A stretch of DNA of 53,673 nt from an uncultured Bacilli bacterium (GTDB lineage Bacteria; Bacillota_I; Bacilli_A; RF39; UBA660). Positions 48,841 to 53,673 of this stretch are shown here, one piece after another. The position numbers and the translations under genes are program-made. The stretch covers positions 1 through 53,673 of the forward strand of contig CAKOKN010000007.1 of assembly GCA_934091055.1 (NCBI GenBank), given 5' to 3'. How positions within the stretch are numbered: the stretch's first letter is position 1; every line of letters begins with the position of its first letter. Under the pieces are notes generated by a model, which was given only the letters and a program-made list of their open reading frames with translations, was not told where the DNA came from and did not search any database.

Positions 48841-50254
48841 ATATATACCTGTTATTGGACTTGAAGTTCATTGTGAATTAAAGAGTAATAGTAAGAATTT
48901 TAGTTCTAGTAAGAATAGTGAAGATTTTCCTAATACTAATTTATCAGTAGTGGATATTGGTTATCCTGGTATTCTTCCGGTAGTTAATAAAGAAGCCGTT
49001 AGAAAGAGTGTTATGGTTGCTTTAGCATTAAACTGCAAAATACCTGAATATCTAACTTTTGATAGAAAGAACTATTATTACCCTGATTTACCTAAGGGTT
49101 ATCAGATTACACAATTTAATAATCCTATTGGTATAAAGGGATATGTTATGATAAATGTAGATGGAGTAGAAAAAAAGATTACTATTCAAGATACACATTT
49201 AGAAGAAGATACTGCGAATATGCAGCATCTTAGTAATTATTCTTTAATAGATTATAATAGAGCAGGCGTGCCACTATTAGAAACTGTTACAGATCCGTGT
49301 ATTGGATCAGTAAAAGAAGCTATTACTTATCTTGAGACACTTAGAAATATGTTCTTATATTTAGATGTTAGTGATGCTAGAGCTGATATGGGACAGATTA
49401 GGGTAGATGTTAATGTTTCTATGAAAAAAGAAGAAGATACTAAACTAGGTACTAGAGTTGAAATGAAAAATATTAATTCATTTGCTACAGTAAAAGAAGC
49501 ATTGGAAGTTGAAATTAACAGACAAACAGAAATACTTGAAGCTGGTGGAGTAATAGAACAGGAAACTAGAAGGTATGATGAAGTAAATAAAACAACAGTA
49601 TTTATGAGGGGTAAAGTAGATGCTATAGATTATAAGTATTATACTGAGCCTAATATACCTCCAATTAAGTTAAGAGAAGAATATATTAACAGTATTAGAA
49701 AAGATATGCCAGTACTTGAATATGAAAGAAAGAAAAAATATATAGATGAATATGGCATTAGCAATGTAGATGCTGGTACTTTAACTAAAGATAGAAAATT
49801 ATCTGATTATTATGAGAGTATTATTAGTAATGGATCTAATCCTAAGGATACTGCAAATATAGTGGTAGGATTCTTACTTGGATATTTAAATAAAAATTTT
49901 AAAACAATAGATGATATTAATATAGATACCAAAGATTTTAGTGAAGTAATTAAAATGATGAGTGAGGGTAAGATATCTAATAAACAGGTAAAAGATATAT
50001 TTACTAAAACATTAGATGAAGATAAAGATTTATTGGAAGTAGCAAAATCATTTGGTACTCAGATAAGTGATAAAGAAGAAATTAGAAAAATAGTTAATGA
50101 AGTGTTTAATGAAAACACTAATATTATTAATGACTATAAACAAGGAAAGAATGTTACAGGGTTTATTATGGGACTTATAATGAAAAAAACTTCTGGCAAA
50201 GTAAATCCTGGTATTACAAATTTGGTTTTAAGAGAAGAACTAGATAAGCTATAA
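48833..50254 (+). CDS. gatB: Asp-tRNA(Asn)/Glu-tRNA(Gln) amidotransferase subunit B
   Basis: 473 residues. The kinase-like catalytic domain has GLEVHCELKSNSKNFSS, NRKNYYYPDLPKGYQITQFN-type blocks (DRKNYYYPDLPKGYQ) and DYNRAGVPLLETVTDP; the C-terminal helical and YqeY-like tail ends with GFIMGLIMKKTSGKVNPGITN. It activates the misacylated tRNA and accepts ammonia from GatA. Overlaps gatA by 8 bp. Last of the operon. Confidence 0.96.
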   Translation: MSRYIPVIGLEVHCELKSNSKNFSSSKNSEDFPNTNLSVVDIGYPGILPVVNKEAVRKSVMVALALNCKIPEYLTFDRKNYYYPDLPKGYQITQFNNPIGIKGYVMINVDGVEKKITIQDTHLEEDTANMQHLSNYSLIDYNRAGVPLLETVTDPCIGSVKEAITYLETLRNMFLYLDVSDARADMGQIRVDVNVSMKKEEDTKLGTRVEMKNINSFATVKEALEVEINRQTEILEAGGVIEQETRRYDEVNKTTVFMRGKVDAIDYKYYTEPNIPPIKLREEYINSIRKDMPVLEYERKKKYIDEYGISNVDAGTLTKDRKLSDYYESIISNGSNPKDTANIVVGFLLGYLNKNFKTIDDINIDTKDFSEVIKMMSEGKISNKQVKDIFTKTLDEDKDLLEVAKSFGTQISDKEEIRKIVNEVFNENTNIINDYKQGKNVTGFIMGLIMKKTSGKVNPGITNLVLREELDKL

Positions 50255-50258
50255 AATT

Positions 50259-50290
50259 AAACTATCAACAGAAAAAGTTGATAGTTTTTG
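50259..50290 (+). terminator. Terminator after gatB
   Basis: Eleven-bp perfect stem AAACTATCAAC/GTTGATAGTTT (50259-50269 with 50277-50287), 7-base loop, then T's. Confidence 0.85.
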
Positions 50291-50352
50291 CCTTTCCTAG
50301 GGTATTTTTTATAAAAAAATGAATAAAATAATAAAAAAGTTTAAAAAAGTAC

Positions 50353-50381
50353 TTGATTAGTTTAAAAAAATGTTATATAAT
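50353..50381 (+). promoter_or_regulatory. Promoter of tRNA-Asn
   Basis: TTGATT (50353-50358), 17-base spacer, TATAAT (50376-50381), 22 bases before the tRNA 5' end. Confidence 0.7.
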
Positions 50382-50403
50382 TGAGAAGTCAAGTGAGACA
50401 AAT

Positions 50404-50479
50404 GGCCAATTAGCTCAGTTGGTAGAGCACTCGGCTGTTAACCGATAGGTCGTAGGTTCGAGTCCTACATTGGCCGCCA
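50404..50479 (+). tRNA. tRNA-Asn (GTT)
   Basis: 76 bases with encoded CCA. Acceptor GGCCAAT/ATTGGCC, D-arm GCTC...GAGC, anticodon GTT (50437-50439) in CTGTTAA, and TTCGAGT in the T-loop closed by GTAGG/CCTAC. The first base pair of the anticodon stem (27-43) is a C-T mismatch; the other four pair. It stands alone between gatB and secE with its own promoter and terminator. Confidence 0.97.
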
Positions 50480-50489
50480 TTTGATAACT

Positions 50490-50519
50490 AAAGATTCTAT
50501 CTTAGATAGGGTCTTTTTA
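50490..50519 (+). terminator. Terminator after tRNA-Asn
   Basis: Twelve-bp stem (50490-50501 with 50505-50516, two G-T pairs), TTA loop, TTTTT. Confidence 0.75.
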
Positions 50520-50545
50520 ATTTGAAAAAATATTATGATAAAATT

Positions 50546-50585
50546 GTTGACAAATATATTGATGTTGTGGTATATTTATGTCAAC
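50546..50585 (+). promoter_or_regulatory. Promoter of secE-nusG with flanking inverted repeat
   Basis: TTGACA (50547-50552), 18-base spacer, TATATT (50571-50576). GTTGACA at 50546-50552 is repeated inverted as TGTCAAC at 50579-50585, so the -35 box and the expected start region form the arms of an imperfect dyad. Confidence 0.6.
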
Positions 50586-50629
50586 CGAGAGGTGTTTTTA
50601 TTTTAATTAAATTTAGGAGGATTTTTGAA

Positions 50630-50797
50630 ATGATTGATTATTTTAAAGGTGTAAAAAAAGAAATATCTAGAATTAAATGGACTAGTAAAAAAGATTTAGT
50701 AAAGTACTCTGTATCTACTATTATATTTATGATATTCTTTGGGGTGTTTTTCTATGCTATAGATTTACTAGTAGCATTATTAAGGAGTAGTTTATAA
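50630..50797 (+). CDS. secE: Preprotein translocase subunit SecE
   Basis: 55 residues, the short Gram-positive form. YFKGVKKEISRIKWTSKKDLVKYSVSTIIFMIFFGVFFYAIDLLV: an amphipathic cytoplasmic helix followed by one membrane helix (about 28-50). It clamps SecY in the translocon. ATG 50630 with AGGAGG nine bases upstream; the longer frame to 50522 crosses the promoter. rpmG (L33), often encoded just upstream of secE, is absent here. Confidence 0.95.
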   Translation: MIDYFKGVKKEISRIKWTSKKDLVKYSVSTIIFMIFFGVFFYAIDLLVALLRSSL

Positions 50798-51330
50798 TGA
50801 AGAAAGAATGGTATGTAGTTAACACTGTTAGTGGACACGAATATAAAGTTAAAGAAAAGTTAGAGATGAGAATTAACTCTATGGATCTACAAGAAAATAT
50901 ATTTAGAGTTATTGTACCAGAACAAAAAGAAATAGAATATAAAAACGGAGTTAAAAAGGAAAGAATTAAAAAAATGTTTCCGGGTTATGTTTTAGTAGAA
51001 ATGGTTATGTCTGATGAAGCTTGGTACATAGTTAGAAATACACAAGGTGTAACTGGATTTATTGGATCATCTGGTAAAGGAGCTAAACCGATTCCATTAT
51101 TACCTCAAGAAGTTGATAGAATACTTAGCAGTATGGGTATGAGTAGAGTTGATTTAAGTAAAGATATGACTGAAGGAAAGAAAGTTAAAATAATAGCAGG
51201 TCCATTTAAAGATATGACTGCTAAGATAGACAGTGTTGATATGAAAGAACAAAAACTTACTGTTTTGGTAGATTTGTTTGGACAAGAAACTTCAGTTGAA
51301 GTTGATATGCAAGAAGTTGAAGCTTTATAA
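50797..51330 (+). CDS. nusG: Transcription antitermination factor NusG
   Basis: 177 residues. NGN domain (about 4-110) with WYVVNTVSGHEYKVKEKLE, MFPGYVLVEMVMSDEAWYIVRNTQGVTGFIG, then a KOW domain (about 125-177) with EGKKVKIIAGPFKDMTAKIDSVD. It binds RNA polymerase and modulates pausing. ATG 50797 shares its A with the secE stop. Confidence 0.97.
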   Translation: MKKEWYVVNTVSGHEYKVKEKLEMRINSMDLQENIFRVIVPEQKEIEYKNGVKKERIKKMFPGYVLVEMVMSDEAWYIVRNTQGVTGFIGSSGKGAKPIPLLPQEVDRILSSMGMSRVDLSKDMTEGKKVKIIAGPFKDMTAKIDSVDMKEQKLTVLVDLFGQETSVEVDMQEVEAL

Positions 51331-51401
51331 TAAAATTTAAATAAAAATACCTATTTATATATAATATAAGAAATAATATAAGAAAAAAATAAAAAAAATA
51401 G

Positions 51402-51430
51402 TTGTAATTTTGTAAAAAGTGTGATATCAT
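51402..51430 (+). promoter_or_regulatory. Promoter of rplKA
   Basis: TTGTAA (51402-51407), 17-base spacer, TATCAT (51425-51430), in the 194-base gap between nusG and rplK. Confidence 0.5.
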
Positions 51431-51435
51431 TACTT

Positions 51436-51500
51436 CTGCGAGACATATTATTATGTTAGTAAGTGGAAGGCGGACGCTGATAGGACCACACGCGAAAAAG
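51436..51500 (+). promoter_or_regulatory. Candidate leader element of rplK
   Basis: Structured, GC-richer leader with AAGTGGAAGGCGGACG and, 8-10 bases on, GGACCACAC; GTGG and CCAC can close a stem, with outer GCG/CGC possible. The same GTGGAAGG...CCAC layout precedes rplA, so both may be targets of an autogenous repressor such as L1. Confidence 0.45.
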
Positions 51501-51524
51501 AAATTTTAATAGGAGGTGTTTTTC

Positions 51525-51944
51525 GTGGCTAAAGAAGTTACTAAGAAGATTAAATTACAAATTCCAGCAGGAAAAGCAACACCAGCTCCTCCAGTAGGAA
51601 CTGTACTTGGACCAGCAGGAATTAACTTACAAGAATTTTGTACTAAATTTAATGATGCATCTAGAGATAAAATGGGAGATGTACTTCCAGTTGAAATTAC
51701 TATTTATGATGATAGAAGTTTTGACTTTGTACTTAAAACTCCACCAGCAGCATTCTTACTTAAGAAGGCAGCAGGAATTAAATCTGGATCTAGTAAAGGT
51801 GAGGTAGTTGCTACTTTATCTAAAGATAAAATTAGAGAAATAGCTGAAACTAAGTTACCTGATTTAAATGCTTATACAGTAGAAGATGCTATGAAGAGTA
51901 TTGAAGGTACTGCCCGTAATATGGGAATTAAAGTTGATGAATAA
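51525..51944 (+). CDS. rplK: Ribosomal protein uL11
   Basis: 139 residues. KKIKLQIPAGKATPAPPVGTVLGPAGINLQEFCTKFND (N-domain), VEITIYDDRSFDFVLKTPPAAFLLKKAAGI and the C-terminal PDLNAYTVEDAMKSIEGTARNMGI. It binds 23S H43/44 and takes part in factor and stringent-response signalling. GTG 51525 with AGGAGG eight bases upstream; GTG 51516 lies inside that site. Confidence 0.97.
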   Translation: MAKEVTKKIKLQIPAGKATPAPPVGTVLGPAGINLQEFCTKFNDASRDKMGDVLPVEITIYDDRSFDFVLKTPPAAFLLKKAAGIKSGSSKGEVVATLSKDKIREIAETKLPDLNAYTVEDAMKSIEGTARNMGIKVDE

Positions 51945-51952
51945 TAATTAAT

Positions 51953-52014
51953 ATGTCATATAGGTTAATACCTATGTGGAAGGATAAATAGTCCGCAATA
52001 TACCACATAAGGAG
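51953..52014 (+). promoter_or_regulatory. Candidate leader element of rplA
   Basis: Between rplK and rplA, ATGTGGAAGGATAAATAG and a downstream TACCACAT form a 6-bp stem ATGTGG/CCACAT, and the GTGGAAGG string is shared with the rplK leader. Confidence 0.45.
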
Positions 52015-52023
52015 GGAAGAGGA

Positions 52024-52719
52024 ATGAAGAGAAGTAAAAGATATGCTGCTAACTTAGAAAAAGTTGAAAAAAATAAAGCATATACAATTGAAGAAGCTGT
52101 TAAATTAGTTAAAGAAACTTCTAATTCTAAATTTGATGGTACTGTTGAAGTAGCTATGAATTTAAATTTAGATACTAAGAAGAATGATCAACAATTAAGA
52201 GGAGCTGTTGTTTTACCTAATGGTACTGGTAAAACTAAAAGAATTTTAGTTCTTGCTAAAGGAGATCAAGCTAAAGCTGCTAAAGAAGCAGGTGCAGACT
52301 TTGTAGGAGATGTTGATATGATTCAAAAAATCGAAAAAGAATCTTGGTTTGATTATGATGTAATTATTGCTACTCCTGAAATGATGCCAATGCTTGGTAA
52401 AATTGGTAAATTACTTGGACCTAAGGGATTAATGCCAAACCCTAAGACAGGTACTGTTACTACAGATACAGCTAAAGCTATCGAAGAAGTTAAAAAAGGT
52501 AAAGTTAACTATAGAACAGACAGTTTTGGAAATGTTCACGGTATTATCGGAAAAGCAAGTTTTGATGATAATAAGTTAGTTGAAAATCTTAAAGCTTTTG
52601 TTGAAGCTATAATGAAAGTTAAGCCTTCAGCAGTAAAAGGTGCCTATGTTAAAAATATTAGTATTTCTTCAACTATGGGACCTGGAGTTAAAATTGATTT
52701 GAATTCATTTGACAAATAA
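52024..52719 (+). CDS. rplA: Ribosomal protein uL1
   Basis: 231 residues. MKRSKRYAANLEKVEKNKAYTIEEAVKLVKETS, FDGTVEVAMNLNLDTKKNDQQLRGAVVLPNGTGK, LGKLLGPKGLMPNPKTGTVT and SFGNVHGIIGKASF are the L1 stalk protein pattern. In many bacteria L1 represses its own operon by binding mRNA. AAGGAGGGAAGAGGA before ATG 52024. Confidence 0.97.
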   Translation: MKRSKRYAANLEKVEKNKAYTIEEAVKLVKETSNSKFDGTVEVAMNLNLDTKKNDQQLRGAVVLPNGTGKTKRILVLAKGDQAKAAKEAGADFVGDVDMIQKIEKESWFDYDVIIATPEMMPMLGKIGKLLGPKGLMPNPKTGTVTTDTAKAIEEVKKGKVNYRTDSFGNVHGIIGKASFDDNKLVENLKAFVEAIMKVKPSAVKGAYVKNISISSTMGPGVKIDLNSFDK

Positions 52720-52753
52720 ATGAGTTTAATATATAATAAAGTTGTTTATGAAA

Positions 52754-52860
52754 AATTATGCCAAAGACAGTAAGGGCTTAATGCTTGAAAATCTTACCGA
52801 GGAATAAGAAAATAAAGTCTTTTTATCCCTCTGGTTAGAGGGATTTATTTTTGGTATGGA
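52754..52860 (+). promoter_or_regulatory. L10 leader (rplJ autoregulatory RNA)
   Basis: AAGACAGTAAGGG, then CTTACCGAGGAATAAG, then a GC hairpin ATCCCTCT/AGAGGGAT (52825-52832 with 52837-52844) followed by TTATTTTTGG. CCAAA at 52761 and TTTGG at the end can close the element. This is the layout of the known Bacillota L10 leader bound by the L10(L12)4 complex; the last hairpin may also terminate. Confidence 0.8.
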
Positions 52861-52872
52861 AAGGATGATACT

Positions 52873-53367
52873 ATGGCAAATGCTAAAATTATTGAAGCAA
52901 AAGCAGAAGTAGTAAATGAAATTAAAGATAAATTTCAAGGTGCTAAGTCTGTAGTTGTATTTGATCCTAGAGGACTTAATGTTGCTGAAGTAACTGAACT
53001 TAGAAGAAAGCTTAGAGAGTCTGGTTCTGATTATAAAGTATACAAGAATACTTTAGCAAAAAGAGCTGTTGATAGCTTAAGCATAGATTTAGGTAATTAC
53101 TTTGAAGGACCATCTGCTATATCATTTTCTGATGATGAGCTTGCTCCTGTAAAAGTAATTAGTGAGTTCGCTAAGAAGCATACTGCTTTGGAACTTAAGG
53201 CTGGTATTGTAGAAGGAAAGGTAGTTGCTGCTGATGAGTTATCTGCTTATGCTGCTATTCCATCAAGAGAAGGATTACTTACAATGCTTGCTGCAGGCCT
53301 TATGGGTACTGTAAAAGACTTATCTATTTGTTTAGATTTGTATGCTAAACAAAAGGAAGAAAATTAA
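52873..53367 (+). CDS. rplJ: Ribosomal protein uL10
   Basis: 164 residues. AKIIEAKAEVVNEIKDKFQGAKSVVVFDPRGLNVAEVTELRRKLRESGSDYKVYKNTLAKRAV, then FEGPSAISFSDDELAPVKVI, is the uL10 family; the C-terminal helix LLTMLAAGLMGTVKDLSICLDLYAKQK binds bL12 dimers. It anchors the ribosomal stalk. AAGGATGATA before ATG 52873. Confidence 0.96.
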   Translation: MANAKIIEAKAEVVNEIKDKFQGAKSVVVFDPRGLNVAEVTELRRKLRESGSDYKVYKNTLAKRAVDSLSIDLGNYFEGPSAISFSDDELAPVKVISEFAKKHTALELKAGIVEGKVVAADELSAYAAIPSREGLLTMLAAGLMGTVKDLSICLDLYAKQKEEN

Positions 53368-53405
53368 TAAGAAAATAATAATTATAAGAAAGGAAGGAAA
53401 ATATA

Positions 53406-53673
53406 ATGGCTAAATTAACTAAAGAAGAATTTATAAATTCACTAAATGAAATGTCTATTCTTGAAATTAAAGAATTAGTAGATGCAATGAAGGAGGCATA
53501 TGGTGTTGACCCATCAGCTGTAGCTGTAGCTGGTCCTGCAGCTGCTGCTGTAGAAGAAGGTCCATCAAAAGTTAATGTTGTATTAACTGCTGCTGGAGCT
53601 AACAAAATTGCTGTTATTAAATTAGTTAGAGATTTAACTGGTTTAGGATTAAAAGAAGCTAAAGACATTGCTG
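53406..53673 (+). CDS. rplL: Ribosomal protein bL12, 5' part
   Basis: The first 89 residues are in the window. MAKLTKEEFINSLNEMSILEIKELVDAMKEAYGV is the dimerisation domain, followed by an Ala/Val/Gly hinge (AVAVAGPAAAAVEEG) and the start of the C-terminal domain KVNVVLTAAGANKIAVIKLVRDLTGLGLKEAKDI. GGAAGGAAAATATA precedes ATG 53406. The gene runs off the right edge with about 30 residues missing. Confidence 0.96.
   Translation, partial: MAKLTKEEFINSLNEMSILEIKELVDAMKEAYGVDPSAVAVAGPAAAAVEEGPSKVNVVLTAAGANKIAVIKLVRDLTGLGLKEAKDIA

Noticed and set aside
53345..53668. 107-codon minus-strand frame at the right edge
   Set aside because: Antisense of rplL, whose bL12 sequence is unmistakable.
1..53673. 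TGA read as tryptophan (Mycoplasma-type code)
   Set aside because: TGG encodes Trp in conserved positions and TGA ends several conserved genes at the expected place.
1..53673. CRISPR array, insertion sequence or prophage
   Set aside because: No regularly spaced direct repeats, transposase or integrase frames, or phage structural genes were seen.

Overview
The window is about 27% GC, gene-dense, and uses TGA as an ordinary stop codon (for example at the ends of the M23 peptidase, yabP and ywiB genes), so the standard bacterial code applies and it is not a Mycoplasma-type genome. Gene content and order are those of a low-GC Gram-positive (Bacillota). Many blocks match Bacillus subtilis neighbourhoods: rpsF-ssb-rpsR, walJ-rlmH, rsmA-yabG-veg-spoVG, yabP-yabQ-divIC, ywiB-argS-rpoE, spoIVA next to hup with der nearby, gatCAB, and secE-nusG-rplK-rplA-rplJ-rplL. 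Genes are short and tightly packed, and several terminator stems run into stop codons. This suggests a streamlined genome, perhaps an uncultured gut lineage; the lineage itself is inference.

Layout. 1-6 kb is accessory: the end of an NAD-dependent epimerase gene, DNA-3-methyladenine glycosylase I with a Qnr-like pentapeptide protein, an AbrB-regulated ABC-2 exporter, a putative metal exporter, an unrecognised 302-residue protein, and a membrane protein paired with a CapA-like lipoprotein. 7.3-13 kb holds rpsF-ssb-rpsR behind an S6:S18-type leader, then rplI-dnaB-M23 peptidase-walJ-rlmH. 13-16.7 kb is a zinc-ribbon membrane protein, rsmA, and the sporulation-linked run yabG, veg, spoVG, yabP, yabQ, then divIC. 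16.7-26 kb is ftsH and tilS (minus strand), a hypothetical gene, tyrS under a T-box, prfA, a zinc-ribbon gene, prmC and a class A PBP. 26-33.5 kb is ywiB-argS-rpoE, a split 2-hydroxyacyl-CoA-dehydratase-like Fe-S pair, a LOG-family protein, and a tandem pair of divergent YhhQ/VUT-like membrane proteins with an XRE-S24 regulator. 33.5-46.9 kb is mostly minus strand: hup, spoIVA, spoVIF with a class I amidotransferase, der, engB, an LCP protein, a YugP-type peptidase, cysS, an RluA-type synthase, a methyltransferase, Hsp20 and an XRE regulator. 47-53.7 kb is gatCAB, tRNA-Asn, and the secE to rplL translation cluster with its leaders.

The most notable result is a coherent endospore gene set (spoIVA, spoVIF, yabG, yabP, yabQ, plus spoVG and veg) inside a compact AT-rich genome. 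Sequences upstream of yabP and spoIVA resemble SigE promoters, and one upstream of spoVIF matches the SigK consensus. This argues for a functional sporulation programme rather than relics. The less characterised systems worth attention are the VUT-like tandem pair whose conserved acidic residues appear lost, its S24 regulator lacking the catalytic lysine, the activase-less Fe-S dehydratase pair, the SpoVIF-amidotransferase coupling, and the 302-residue family at 4.3-5.2 kb.
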